NCBI GenBank assembly: GCA_049522195.1
Contig: JBEKOB010000047.1
Span: forward strand, 1 to 30,692
DNA length: 30,692 bases
Direction of reading: 5' to 3'
DNA from: UBA9647 sp049522195
GTDB taxonomy: Bacteria; Bacteroidota; Ignavibacteria; UBA10030
The notes below the pieces were generated by a model that saw only the letters and a list, made by a program, of their open reading frames with translations, had not been told where the DNA came from and did not search any database. Shown here piece after piece: positions 1 through 8,502 of the stretch (the stretch's first letter is position 1; each line of letters begins with the position of its first letter). The position numbers and the translations under genes are program-made.

Positions 1-365
1 ATGCCGCTTCCGGTGAAGATTGGATTGCGTGCATCCTTCGTCCAATGAAGAAGATCTTCACTCCAGGCGAGTCCGACCTGAGGACGTGTCACGTATTTGT
101 ATCCACGCCTTGTCGAGTCTGAGCTGCCGTATCCGGTATAGACCATTCCGTACATCTTGCGGTGCGTATCAAACCATACCGACGGAGACTCGACCATCCC
201 CGCGTCCCATGCTCCGTTCGCGCCGACCGGGAGCACGATCCCGTACTTGGAGAGCTGTGAGCCGGGAGGCATTGTGTCATTCATTTCTTGACGTTGAGGC
301 GAGGCGACGCAGGAAAGAATCATGAAGGTGGATACAAACAGAACTGCCAGGAATGAAAAACGCAC
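1..365 (-). CDS. Glycosidase-like five-bladed propeller lipoprotein (GH43/GH130 type), 3' end outside window
   Basis: About 121 codons of an incomplete gene. The GTG start at 363-365 is chosen because a strong Shine-Dalgarno (AAGGGGGG, 369-376) precedes it and a lipoprotein signal follows: a hydrophobic stretch at residues 4-17 ending in I-L-S-C with Cys19. After the signal the protein shows E-S-P-S-V-W-F-D at about residue 59, then G-M-V-Y-T-G-Y-G and G-L-A-W-S-E-D-L-L-H-W. This is the usual first blade of GH43/GH32/GH130-type five-bladed beta-propellers, where 'SPSVW' and 'A.S.DL..W' recur. It is probably an outer-membrane or periplasmic enzyme acting on a glycan. The substrate and the catalytic acids cannot be judged because most of the protein is missing. 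It lies 84 bp downstream of the molybdoenzyme membrane subunit with no terminator seen between them. Confidence 0.6.
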   Translation of the reverse strand, partial: MRFSFLAVLFVSTFMILSCVASPQRQEMNDTMPPGSQLSKYGIVLPVGANGAWDAGMVESPSVWFDTHRKMYGMVYTGYGSSDSTRRGYKYVTRPQVGLAWSEDLLHWTKDARNPIFTGSG

Positions 366-377
366 GATCCCCCCTTG
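366..377 (-). promoter_or_regulatory. Ribosome binding site of the partial glycosidase-like gene
   Basis: AAGGGGGG at 369-376 lies three bases before the GTG at 365. It decides this non-ATG start, which is followed directly by a lipoprotein signal sequence. Confidence 0.6.
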
Positions 378-449
378 TGTCGGATTGTTGTTGCACTAAT
401 TTCGGATTTCTGGATGACAATAGCGAATCAATGAAAGTCCGAAGGGTTG

Positions 450-1814
450 TTAGGATTTCGCGACTTCCTCTGCTCGAACAGAGCGCGCATCGAGTTCTTC
501 CAGGAGATCTTTGTTTATCTGGCGTTGCGGAGAGAGAAACTCGAGGTCAACGTAGAACTCAGCGCGATTGATCAATTCAGCAACGACCAGGAGAATCCCT
601 GCCGCAATGCGACCGGAAGGGCTTCCCAAGAGCATGAAGGGCAAAATAAATCCGACGACGATCCTGAAAACCGAAAGCACCACTCTCGGCAGGTCTCGCG
701 TTGGTGGGCGAACAAATTCAAGACTATAAAAGATGAATTTCCATCCGGTGACTATCACGAAGAGCCACATCATTCCCAAGAGTGCAGAAAAGAACAGAAG
801 TCCCGTAACGAGCACGCTCGCGCTGGTGAGTCCGGGCATCGGTTTCTTTTCCGCCACGGTGTATACCATATCCATTGAAATCAATGTCGCGAGACCAGCG
901 AGGCTCGCGGCTACTCTCATCGATTCCCCCGGATACATGAGAAAGCTCAATCCGCACAACGCGAGGAAGAGGAGATAAGTCCCGACTTCTCTGCTCAACC
1001 AGGAAGTTTTCCAGTTGGTTATCGCTCTCCACGCCCTTGCTTTCTTCCCGAGATGAAGAGTGCTCAATGCCATCCCCACGATTCCCGCAACAAAGAAAGC
1101 AATGGGATCAATAGCGATTGGATTAAATAGAGATGCCGCAGTCAAGCCAAAGAGAAGGGACGTCAGAATCGTGAAAACTGTGAGCGGCCATTCCTGCTTC
1201 AAATTCACCTTTGATCTGTCCCGCAACGCCAACTGTTTATAGAGTCGGTTTTGTTTGTCTTCAAGGAACGAGGTGATAGGATGCGGAGGTTGGGCTTTTC
1301 TCAATGGAATGATTTTGATTCCCGGCCTGATCCCTTTGTCGACGAATCCAGGTATTTGAGCTACCGGCTCTTCTTTGATGTCGCCAAAATCGAGAGCTCC
1401 CGTCGGACAGAGATTGGCGCAGTTTGGCTTCAGGTCTACTTCGATCCGCTCTTTGCACAGCGTACACTTCTCCACGACGCCACGGGCATGGATAAACTTT
1501 GGAGCATCGTACGGGCAGGCCCACGTACAGTACCTGCAGCCGATGCAGCGATCCGAATCGTGGTCAATCGTCTGGAGCGACTCGTTCTTGCTGTAAGCGC
1601 TCGAGGGGCAATGCTCCATACACAGAGGAATCTCACAATGATTGCAGGCGAGTGAGAAGTGAAAAAGGGGCAGCAAAGGATGCTGGAAGGCATTAAACGT
1701 GCTGACGTTCCGCCATGGCTCAGACTGAACAGAGTAATTCTCAATCTGACAGGCGATGACGCACGCCTGACAGCCGACACACCTGTTCATATTGAAGATG
1801 AACCCTTTTCTCAT
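450..1814 (-). CDS. Fused DmsB-DmsC-type subunit: four-cluster ferredoxin plus membrane anchor
   Basis: 454 residues. The start is the ATG at 1814, because it overlaps the stop of the upstream molybdoenzyme gene as ATGA (1811-1814) and gives the typical DmsB N-terminus M-R-K-G-F. Residues 1-150 are a ferredoxin domain with all sixteen cysteines for four [4Fe-4S] clusters: Cys12/15/18/22, 57/60/65/69, 90/93/96/100 and 117/120/132/136. From about residue 200 the protein is hydrophobic, with roughly eight membrane helices like DmsC, the quinol-interacting anchor. In Escherichia coli DmsB and DmsC are separate proteins; here they are one chain. It should carry electrons between membrane quinone and the molybdopterin subunit encoded immediately upstream. 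The lack of any signal sequence on either partner suggests a cytoplasm-facing complex. Confidence 0.85.
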   Translation of the reverse strand: MRKGFIFNMNRCVGCQACVIACQIENYSVQSEPWRNVSTFNAFQHPLLPLFHFSLACNHCEIPLCMEHCPSSAYSKNESLQTIDHDSDRCIGCRYCTWACPYDAPKFIHARGVVEKCTLCKERIEVDLKPNCANLCPTGALDFGDIKEEPVAQIPGFVDKGIRPGIKIIPLRKAQPPHPITSFLEDKQNRLYKQLALRDRSKVNLKQEWPLTVFTILTSLLFGLTAASLFNPIAIDPIAFFVAGIVGMALSTLHLGKKARAWRAITNWKTSWLSREVGTYLLFLALCGLSFLMYPGESMRVAASLAGLATLISMDMVYTVAEKKPMPGLTSASVLVTGLLFFSALLGMMWLFVIVTGWKFIFYSLEFVRPPTRDLPRVVLSVFRIVVGFILPFMLLGSPSGRIAAGILLVVAELINRAEFYVDLEFLSPQRQINKDLLEELDARSVRAEEVAKS

Positions 1815-3856
1815 TTCGCTTTTTCTATTTCGATACAAGTATCGTGGAAAGCCGACCCGTGCCCCATGTCCGTCTCTCTCCCTTCTGAAAAGAGATTGGG
1901 CGTTCCGCCTTCCGACAGCCACAAGCCATTGAAATAGGAAGTGCACCCTCTTCGCATGCTGAAATCAAGCCGGACGCGGACCCTCATTTCACCGCGATCG
2001 TTATAGACTCTCACCAGCTCACCATCCTGTATATTCCGCTCAATTGCGTCTGCTGCATTCATCGTGATGAAGGGGTGCGGGGCAAACTGCTTAATCAAAT
2101 CAAGGTTTCCGAACTGAGAATGAATTCTGTTCTGCGTGTTCGGTGAAAGGAGCGCGAGCGGAAATCTGCTTTTATATGTCGCCTCTCCCCCGGCAAGCTC
2201 ATTGTACACAGGCAACGGATCTGCACCCCATGCTTTTCTTGCCTCTTCAGACACCAATTCTATCTTTCCCGACGGAGTGCTGAATTTCAGATCCGCAAAC
2301 GCGATCTCCTCGAGGCCCGGAGCCAGAACCGGTCCCGCCTGCAAGTCCTCCCATTTCAGGTCAGGAAATGCCTTGAGCCGTTCTTTGAGAAACGCCTCGA
2401 TGTTCTCGTCTCCCGGTTCCGGCAAATACTTCGCAATCTCCGTTGAAGAGAACCCTAGTTTCACGGCAACCCCGTAGTAGATTTCCGTTTCCGGCTTTAC
2501 TTCGCCGGCTGGGTCGAGAATTTTTGGCTTCAGCTGGACATACGGATTCCAGTACGAACCGATAAGATCCGACTGCTCGAACATGTTCTTCGCCGGCAGG
2601 ACGATATCTGCTTCCTGTGCTGTGTCGGTCATGAATTGCTCGACCACAACCCGGAAATCAAGCTTGCGGAACGCTTTCAATGTCGTGTTTGTGTCGGGAT
2701 TCTGTGCAATCGGATTTCCCCGTTCGACCCAGATCATTTTTAGCTCAGGGTCCTTCATCCGGAGCATGTCTTCACCGAGCTTTGCTTTGGAAACGGAACG
2801 TCTGAACACACCGTTCGGCTGCATCGTCGGGTAGTAACAGAGCGGTTCTTTGACATCGTCGAACACATAGCTCTGCAAATTCGCGTAGTGGAAACAAGCT
2901 CCCGGCTTGCCGACGTTCCCGGTCAACACGTTCAGCGCGAGGAGAGCGCGGATCGTCTGTCCGCCATTCGAGAATCTCTGCATTCCGTAGCCTGGGACGA
3001 TAGTCATGGGTTTGATGCGCCCAATGTATTCAGCAAGCTCGACCAGCGATTCCAGCGGCACGTCGGCAACCTGCGCTGCCTTCTCCAGGGTAACCTCTTC
3101 TACGCTTCTTCGAAACTCCTCCAACCCGACTACGTTGGCTTTGACAAAGTCATCGTCGATCGCGCCATTCTCAAAAAGCTTCCGGGCGATTGCAAGAGCT
3201 ATGATAGCATCGGTCCCGGGTCGCGGCTGGATCAGCAGATCTGCGTTCTCAGATGTCTGAGTTCTCCGCGGATCAATGACGACGATTTTCGCCCCTTTCT
3301 CCTGCGCCTCATCGAGAAATATCATCTGCTGTACGTTTGTCTCTGCCGGATTTTTTCCCCAGAGGATTATCAGCTTCGCGTTTGCGATGTCCCAGGGTGC
3401 ATTATGCTTGTTCTCTCCCAAGGTCAGCCTTACCCCTTCCAGTCCCGCCGGCCAGCAGAGGTTTCCATAGGTCGTCGTGGCACCGCCGAACAGTTGCCAG
3501 AATTTGCCGCTGAATTCGTTCACCAATCCCGCCATACCGCTCGATTCATAAAACAGGATAGAGTGCGGTCCGAATTGCTCCTTGAGTCGCCGCAGCTGGC
3601 CGCCGATCATCTCCAATGCTTCATCCCACGATATCTTTTCGAAGACTCCAAGTGAGTTCTTCTTCAGCGGATGGAGAATCCTCTGCGATGAATGCGCCCG
3701 CTCGAAATAACTCAGCCCTTTGAGGCAGACTCCTTTTGGTGTCGCCCTGTTGCCAGCGTGCGGCTCGAAGTTCACAATCTTCCCATCCTTCACATGCACT
3801 TTAAAGCTGCACGTGCTGTAGCAGTTCCGGGGGCAGGCTGTGGAGAAGACTGGCAT
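1811..3856 (-). CDS. Molybdopterin oxidoreductase catalytic subunit (DMSO reductase superfamily)
   Basis: 681 residues starting at ATG 3856; an in-frame TAG lies a few codons upstream, so no twin-arginine leader is missing. Residues 8-44 hold the N-terminal [4Fe-4S] motif Cys8, Cys12, Cys16 and Cys44. Cys134 in the N-L-C-W-P-A-G segment sits where the Mo/W-ligating Cys or selenocysteine lies in formate-dehydrogenase-like members, so a Cys ligand is likely (inference). The I-I-L-W-G-K-N-P-A and V-I-D-P-R-R-T segments are typical cofactor-domain motifs, and the C-terminal part carries the molydopterin-dinucleotide-binding domain with N-T-Q-N-R near residue 564. It forms a two-gene unit with the fused DmsBC-like subunit (4-bp overlap). 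The substrate is unknown: polysulfide, thiosulfate, an S/N-oxide or an aldehyde/formate-type reaction are all possible. No dedicated chaperone (TorD/NarJ type) is encoded in the window. Confidence 0.88.
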   Translation of the reverse strand: MPVFSTACPRNCYSTCSFKVHVKDGKIVNFEPHAGNRATPKGVCLKGLSYFERAHSSQRILHPLKKNSLGVFEKISWDEALEMIGGQLRRLKEQFGPHSILFYESSGMAGLVNEFSGKFWQLFGGATTTYGNLCWPAGLEGVRLTLGENKHNAPWDIANAKLIILWGKNPAETNVQQMIFLDEAQEKGAKIVVIDPRRTQTSENADLLIQPRPGTDAIIALAIARKLFENGAIDDDFVKANVVGLEEFRRSVEEVTLEKAAQVADVPLESLVELAEYIGRIKPMTIVPGYGMQRFSNGGQTIRALLALNVLTGNVGKPGACFHYANLQSYVFDDVKEPLCYYPTMQPNGVFRRSVSKAKLGEDMLRMKDPELKMIWVERGNPIAQNPDTNTTLKAFRKLDFRVVVEQFMTDTAQEADIVLPAKNMFEQSDLIGSYWNPYVQLKPKILDPAGEVKPETEIYYGVAVKLGFSSTEIAKYLPEPGDENIEAFLKERLKAFPDLKWEDLQAGPVLAPGLEEIAFADLKFSTPSGKIELVSEEARKAWGADPLPVYNELAGGEATYKSRFPLALLSPNTQNRIHSQFGNLDLIKQFAPHPFITMNAADAIERNIQDGELVRVYNDRGEMRVRVRLDFSMRRGCTSYFNGLWLSEGGTPNLFSEGRETDMGHGSAFHDTCIEIEKAK

Positions 3857-3908
3857 GGGTAAAACGAGCGGCTAATTCGTTAATGCGTGAGTGAGTTATT
3901 GGTTAATG

Positions 3909-3982
3909 TACCCCGAGCGACCCTGAGTGAGCCCCGACTGTGTCGGGGTAAACTCCGCGAGCCGAAGGGGAGTCGAGGGGTT
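3909..3982. repeat. Composite imperfect palindrome (REP-like) upstream of the molybdoenzyme gene
   Basis: The spacer 3857-4015 holds CCCCGAC/GTCGGGG (3932-3938 and 3942-3948, 3-nt loop). This lies inside a longer imperfect inverted arrangement in which TACCCC at the left pairs with GGGG...GGTA at the right. The words (CGAGCGACCCTGAGTGAG; GGGAGTCGAGGGG) resemble intergenic palindromes I recall from many environmental genomes. No U-tract follows on the minus strand, so it is not a convincing intrinsic terminator for the hydrolase gene. It may act as an mRNA stem. Confidence 0.5.
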
Positions 3983-4015
3983 GGTACGTGAAAGTAACCG
4001 CGGCGGCGATATTTC

Positions 4016-4807
4016 TCAGTCACTCCGCCTCAACTCTGATTCGAGGATCTCATAGAAACGACCTTTCGCGTGCCGCTCCAGCCACGGTGTGTGACCACAG
4101 TTCATCAGCAGCTCGAATCTGAAATCCTTCAGCACCCCCGAAAGGGACTTTCTCACCCCCTCGACTGGATGAGGATCATAGTCGCCGTGTATTGCCACGA
4201 CGGGACACTTGACGCTCTCCCCCATCTTCAGCAAAGCCCCGCTTCGCCTCATTTCTTTCGCCTCTCTCCAGACCATCTCGTATGTCCCGGGATCAAACTC
4301 GACTGTCGAGTTTTGATCTGTCAGGGCATTGAATGAGTCTGCTTTCGACATCAGCTGACCAAATCTTCTGAAGAGCGAAACTTTATCCCGTTCCGCGGGA
4401 TTGACAAGTCGCTGCTGTAATTCCTGCATCTCTGCTCTTTCTTCTTTTCGAAGCCGGCTGAGCCGTGTTTCTGTCAGCCCAGCCACATATTCTTCTTCGA
4501 ACGGACCGGCCGCAACCAGTATGAGCTTTCGAACAAGTTCGGGATGCCGGGCGGCGAGGATGAAACACAGCCAGGCACCCCAAGAATGTCCAATCAGTAT
4601 GACGGGCTCGTCGCTGTGATCGTCAAGAACAGTTCTGAGCTCATCAATTTGACCAGAGAGAGACGTGGCTGTTTGCAGTGGTTCAAGCACGCCTCTTCGG
4701 GCGGACAGCTTCTCCGCGACAACCGCCATCTCTCCTCTCGCCCCGGGGCCGCCGTGGATCACCGCCACAGAAAAAGGAGGAACCCCATGAGTCCGCACGT
4801 TCAACAT
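4016..4807 (-). CDS. Alpha/beta hydrolase
   Basis: 263 residues from ATG 4807. The oxyanion-hole motif H-G-G-P-G is at residues 18-22, the nucleophile elbow G-H-S-W-G puts the catalytic Ser at 75, the acidic residue is most likely in H-G-D-Y-D-P-H (Asp209 or Asp211), and the catalytic His is His239 in C-G-H-T-P-W. This is a complete serine-hydrolase triad in a family-sized protein. It has no signal peptide, so it should act in the cytoplasm. HGGPG at this place recalls proline iminopeptidase-like and haloalkane/peroxidase-like groups, but the sequence does not fix the substrate. It starts 46 bp after the stop of the T9SS protein gene with no terminator between, so it may be the second gene of that transcript. 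Confidence 0.85.
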   Translation of the reverse strand: MLNVRTHGVPPFSVAVIHGGPGARGEMAVVAEKLSARRGVLEPLQTATSLSGQIDELRTVLDDHSDEPVILIGHSWGAWLCFILAARHPELVRKLILVAAGPFEEEYVAGLTETRLSRLRKEERAEMQELQQRLVNPAERDKVSLFRRFGQLMSKADSFNALTDQNSTVEFDPGTYEMVWREAKEMRRSGALLKMGESVKCPVVAIHGDYDPHPVEGVRKSLSGVLKDFRFELLMNCGHTPWLERHAKGRFYEILESELRRSD

Positions 4808-4853
4808 TAAGAATCCCCTGCCTTTTTCCTATGCATCAACATTGGATGTATCG

Positions 4854-7577
4854 CTATTTCAAGACGACCATCTTGAGCGTTTGAGCAAATCCCCTGCTTT
4901 CCAGCCGATACAAATAGACGCCACTCGCGAGATTCTGGGCATTGAAATTCACGGTATACCATCCTGCCTCGACCATCCCATCGACCAATATGGCAACCTC
5001 GCGACCCAGCATATCAAAAACCCGAAGTGAAACGTTTCCGGACGTCGGGACCGCATATTCAATCCGGGTGGAAGGGTTGAATGGATTCGGATGATTCTGC
5101 CTAAGCACATAGGAGTTCGGGAGGACCTCGGATCCCTTCTTATCAACGCTCGTCACTTCCTGGCGCAGTGAACACCTCAGCGCGTCCGCGCGCAAAACAG
5201 TCCCGCCTGCGGGATCTGTGCTTGCATCGGTGACGACAATGTCGATGGGGATGGAGGCGGGAAGTGATCGGGTCAGGATTGTCACCCACGTACCGCTGTT
5301 GACGTTTTGGTCGACGAACACGCTGTCGGCGATCGTGCTCCCAATGCGCAGAACATACTTTGCCCGCGTTGAAGCGTTTACAGTTTTCGGGACGATGATC
5401 TGGATGTCATACGTTCCGGTTTTCTTCAATGTCATCGAATAGATTACATACGTCCCGGGGGCCGTTGGCAGCGGAGAGTACCTGCTGGACGCACCAAACG
5501 CCTGAGCGTTGCTCGTGCTCCACGGTCCAAATTCCTTGTACCTCGATACGTCCTCGTTGTCGGCCACCTGAAAGTAGCTGACGATTTTTGCACTCAGCGG
5601 AATCGAAAGCACGGGTTGGGATGGATCATTGCTACTGATCATAAGAGTGTCACTCAGTGCTCCGCGGGCCGTTGGAGCTAGCGCGAGCGTCACAAGCCCC
5701 GGCAACATCGGATCAATCGATAACGGCATTGCGGAGACAGAGTATACGGAGGATCTCGCTGCACGAATCGAGGTGATCGTCAACGGCAGGGTTCCACGGT
5801 TTTCAATCGTGAACGTAACCCGGGCTGTATCGAGCTCACTCACCTCGCCAAAATCTATCGAGGTGGCGTCGACAGCGATCTGACGATCACGGACAAGTGC
5901 AGAGAGCTTGAGAACATCAGCTGCGATCATTTTCCCCGCCTGGCCATCTCCTGCTTTCACAACCATCTCAAAGATCGTCTGCGAGCCCGCCTCGAGCTGA
6001 GCCGTTCCGGCATAGACCCAGTCTCCAGTGATAAGCGGCTTGTCAAAAGTAGTGGATTGAACGATCTGTCCTTTATTGAGCACGCGGAAATAGATCTTCC
6101 CGGCAGGATTTGAAACTGAAGGGACCTGCAGAAAGATATTGTACCGGCACGACTGCGGAATCGTCGGCTTCCACTGGATTTCTACAGAATCAGTCTGACC
6201 GAGGGTAGCGACACGCGCATCTATTCCCCACGCACTCTTGGTAGCAGTCGTCCACGTGCCAGCAATCTCGGCGTAGGCGCTGTCCTTGTTGTCCACGTAG
6301 ATGTCATCCGGAAGGTAGCGCAGGAATGTTGTCCTTTGGTTGCCGACTGTGTCAGTGGCAGCAACCCCCACCTTTGCAACGGCACCAGCAGAGACAGGAT
6401 CGATCGTCGTCCATTCACCCGACCCAGTTTGCCGGGTGCGTAACCGTGTGAATTTCTCGTAGATGTCCTTCAGGGCCACAAACGGTTGCGGCTGAAAAAG
6501 GGGTTCGTTTGCGGTAATAACGAATGTCAAATCATTGCCGACCCTTTTTTCGGTCAGCGTCACAACCGGGGGTGTTGCATCGCTTGTGCGAAGCCACCGC
6601 TGCATCGCTTCTATGGCCGTGCAATAACGAAATTTTGCATTCGGGTATTTTCCTGACGCGGCGTGTGCGAGTCGGTCGATCCTGGAGACGTTCGTCAGGT
6701 AATCATCCTCAGGAAGATGGGCCCACAGACAGACAACCTGATCCACCCCGGCATTCGCTTTTGCGAAAATCGAGACCATGGTTGCCGAATCCATGCTCGC
6801 CATATACGTCGACCGGAGGTTATATCCTTTGCAGGAGCCGGCGAGTTGATAGTCGTCCGGAGATGGATGAAACGGCACGTATTCCTTCGAAGATTTTGAC
6901 CAATCGTAGACGTTGTCGATCGGTTCGATGGTATCTGATCGCACGTTGGGATAGTCATCGTGCATCGAGAACGGGAGTATCGCATCGAGCGTCCGCTGCC
7001 AATCGTTGTCCATCGCGTGCCAGCCGCTACGGAATGAAACCGGAAAGGTGTTTTCTTCGAGAAGATACTGGGCGAGCGTGACATCGAAATCATCGGCAGA
7101 TTCAGTGAATTTCTTGGCCTGGTTCCACCAGTAGATCCCATCTTTGTCGTAGTCCGTCCAGACAAATGTGTGGTAGTGCATCGTGAGTTCGTCACCGAAC
7201 TTGGCGATCGAGGCGCCATGATGTTTCTTCATGGTGTAGAGCGTCATCGTGTTCGGCAGCGGTATGTCCTTGTTGGTGGCGTAACGGAAAATATTCCCTC
7301 CCATCATCCACCACGTGAGCTTGACCGTCTGTCCGTAGGAGTCGACAATCCCGTTTCGGAACGCAGGATCCATCACTTTGTACGCATTCCGGCCCGGATC
7401 CGTGAAAATGGCGAGTGAATATGTGCAATGAAATTCATTGGTGTTCATCCCATCCCAGGTCGCTGTGTCGGACCCAAGCACCAGGTAGACCTTTCCCTGG
7501 GCCGACAGAAATGAGAGAGGAATGAGCACGAAACAGAGAACCGCAGAAGCAAGTTTGATTTTCGAGATGTGAGACAC
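4854..7577 (-). CDS. Secreted T9SS multidomain protein; possible polysaccharide-deacetylase-like N-terminus
   Basis: 907 residues. The start is GTG (7575-7577); no ATG lies near the signal peptide, which ends around Ala26 (L-S-A/Q). Residues 28-355 form a domain with conserved-looking H-Y-H, W-x-D-Y-D-x-D and C-L-W-A-H motifs. It resembles NodB-type polysaccharide deacetylase or related barrel enzymes, but I cannot place the metal ligands, so the enzymatic call is weak. Then follow an Ig-like stretch (about 365-450), a golvesin/xly-like beta domain (about 455-590, A-G-T-W-T-T-A-T), a HYDIN/choice-of-anchor-D-type domain (about 595-700, I-D-F-G-E-V and N-R-G-T-L-P-L) and a second golvesin-like domain (about 700-815). 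The last ~85 residues are a T9SS type A sorting domain with N-H-P-N-P-F-N-P and a terminal L-K-M-V-V-L-K. It is probably exported across the outer membrane to act on extracellular glycan. Confidence 0.8.
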   Translation of the reverse strand: MSHISKIKLASAVLCFVLIPLSFLSAQGKVYLVLGSDTATWDGMNTNEFHCTYSLAIFTDPGRNAYKVMDPAFRNGIVDSYGQTVKLTWWMMGGNIFRYATNKDIPLPNTMTLYTMKKHHGASIAKFGDELTMHYHTFVWTDYDKDGIYWWNQAKKFTESADDFDVTLAQYLLEENTFPVSFRSGWHAMDNDWQRTLDAILPFSMHDDYPNVRSDTIEPIDNVYDWSKSSKEYVPFHPSPDDYQLAGSCKGYNLRSTYMASMDSATMVSIFAKANAGVDQVVCLWAHLPEDDYLTNVSRIDRLAHAASGKYPNAKFRYCTAIEAMQRWLRTSDATPPVVTLTEKRVGNDLTFVITANEPLFQPQPFVALKDIYEKFTRLRTRQTGSGEWTTIDPVSAGAVAKVGVAATDTVGNQRTTFLRYLPDDIYVDNKDSAYAEIAGTWTTATKSAWGIDARVATLGQTDSVEIQWKPTIPQSCRYNIFLQVPSVSNPAGKIYFRVLNKGQIVQSTTFDKPLITGDWVYAGTAQLEAGSQTIFEMVVKAGDGQAGKMIAADVLKLSALVRDRQIAVDATSIDFGEVSELDTARVTFTIENRGTLPLTITSIRAARSSVYSVSAMPLSIDPMLPGLVTLALAPTARGALSDTLMISSNDPSQPVLSIPLSAKIVSYFQVADNEDVSRYKEFGPWSTSNAQAFGASSRYSPLPTAPGTYVIYSMTLKKTGTYDIQIIVPKTVNASTRAKYVLRIGSTIADSVFVDQNVNSGTWVTILTRSLPASIPIDIVVTDASTDPAGGTVLRADALRCSLRQEVTSVDKKGSEVLPNSYVLRQNHPNPFNPSTRIEYAVPTSGNVSLRVFDMLGREVAILVDGMVEAGWYTVNFNAQNLASGVYLYRLESRGFAQTLKMVVLK

Positions 7578-7733
7578 GGTGCACCGAGGGAAGTTTTGGA
7601 GTCGTAACGCTTGAAGGAAAGCTAAGCGAGAGTAGTGTGAAACGCAAGAGTCTCAGCAATTCATTCTGCAGCGACTATCATTTCTGACAACGCATCCCAG
7701 CTAACGGAAATAGAGTCCTGAAATGTGCGACGC

Positions 7734-7750
7734 GCACTGCAAGACAGTGC
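7734..7750. other. Small hairpin GCACTG/CAGTGC beyond the terminator
   Basis: GCACTG (7734-7739) and CAGTGC (7745-7750) flank a 5-nt loop, just past the U-tract of the terminator at 7759-7797 in the transcription direction. It may reinforce termination or be a remnant. The rest of the 248-bp spacer 7578-7825 shows nothing else I can support. Confidence 0.4.
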
Positions 7751-7758
7751 AGGTACAA

Positions 7759-7797
7759 CAAAAAAAAGAATCCCGACCAGCATATGCTCATCGGGAT
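7759..7797 (-). terminator. Intrinsic terminator of the sigma factor/Spy-like operon
   Basis: On the minus strand ATCCCGA pairs with TCGGGAT (plus-strand arms 7770-7776 and 7791-7797), and an inner AGCAT/ATGCT extends the stem across a 2x2 mismatch. A run of eight or so T follows at once (plus-strand A-run about 7760-7767). It lies about 28 nt after the stop of the Met-rich Spy-like gene, so it closes that operon cleanly. Confidence 0.88.
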
Positions 7798-7825
7798 CCC
7801 TGAAACGTTCTTTAGAAGTTCAGAG

Positions 7826-8482
7826 CTAGTTCATGTTCATGCATTTGCATTGCCCACCGTCCATTGATCCTTTCATCGCTCCCGGATGCATGAGGCCGGG
7901 ATCCATCCCCTGCTGATTCATCATCCCTCCACGTCCCATCATGCCGCCGCGTCCCCTCATCGGACCTTTCCCCATCATCCCACCAGGACCCATCGGGCCT
8001 CGTCCCCCCATCATACCCCCTGACAAAATGTGCTGATCGAATTGCTTCCTTTGCTCCGGCGTGAGAAGATCCCGGACCGCCCGCTGATGCAAAATGGTTT
8101 TCACCGCGATGTCGCTTGTCAGTTTCGAGATCTCTCCCTGAATCGACTTCACTTTGCCTTCATTGAACTTATCAGCTGTTATCTCCAGCTTGAGCGCAGC
8201 ATGCTGCTTCTCCAGCTCCGCACGGGCCGTGATCATTTCTTTTTGGTGGGCGAGTGCGAGGTCCTGCACTTTCGCTTGTTGCTCCTCCGTCAGTTTCAGG
8301 AACGCCATGGGACCTCCCTGCGGTCCGCCCATCATTCCACCCATTGTTCCCTGCATCATCCCATGCATCATTCCCATTTTTTCTTTCGCAGGTGGAGCCT
8401 GCCTTTGTTGATCCTGCTGAGCAAAGGCAGATGCCAGCAGCACAAGCATCAACACGATCAACGGCATCATCAGTCGCTTCAT
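7826..8482 (-). CDS. Met/Gly-rich Spy/CpxP-like periplasmic protein (LTxxQ type)
   Basis: 218 residues. ATG 8482 is chosen over any upstream start because AAAGGAGAGGG (8487-8497) precedes it and a signal peptide ending A-S-A-F-A/Q (Ala21) follows. The centre is an alpha-helical Spy/CpxP-type core with L-T-E-E-Q near residue 75 and a second L-T-P-E-Q near residue 150, the paired LTxxQ motifs of this family. Around the core are low-complexity G-G-M-M-G stretches; I count about 26 Met in the ~197-residue mature protein. The C-terminus is C-K-C-M-N-M-N. Spy-type proteins are periplasmic chaperones or metal-responsive adaptors; the Met and Cys-x-Cys-Met tail suggests binding of soft metal such as Cu(I) or Ag(I) (inference). 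It is the last gene of the operon, 20 bp after the membrane-anchored homolog. Confidence 0.85.
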   Translation of the reverse strand: MKRLMMPLIVLMLVLLASAFAQQDQQRQAPPAKEKMGMMHGMMQGTMGGMMGGPQGGPMAFLKLTEEQQAKVQDLALAHQKEMITARAELEKQHAALKLEITADKFNEGKVKSIQGEISKLTSDIAVKTILHQRAVRDLLTPEQRKQFDQHILSGGMMGGRGPMGPGGMMGKGPMRGRGGMMGRGGMMNQQGMDPGLMHPGAMKGSMDGGQCKCMNMN

Positions 8483-8486
8483 AAAA

Positions 8487-8497
8487 CCCTCTCCTTT
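8487..8497 (-). promoter_or_regulatory. Ribosome binding site deciding the start of the Spy-like gene
   Basis: AAAGGAGAGGG on the minus strand, ending 4 nt before ATG 8482. It rules out the longer reading frame that begins at 8560 inside the neighbouring gene. Confidence 0.75.
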
Positions 8498-8502
8498 GAA
8501 CG

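Noticed and set aside
447..878. Plus-strand open frames opposite the DmsBC-like gene, and the many similar plus-strand frames elsewhere
   Set aside because: They are antisense to genes with clear family motifs, have compositions unlike folded proteins and lack ribosome binding sites.
7617..7647. Possible Bacteroidota-type promoter (TTG, 20-bp gap, TAGCTTTC) upstream of the T9SS gene at 7577
   Set aside because: The -7 box misses the final G of TAnnTTTG and such short matches are common by chance. The lineage's promoter type is not known from this window.
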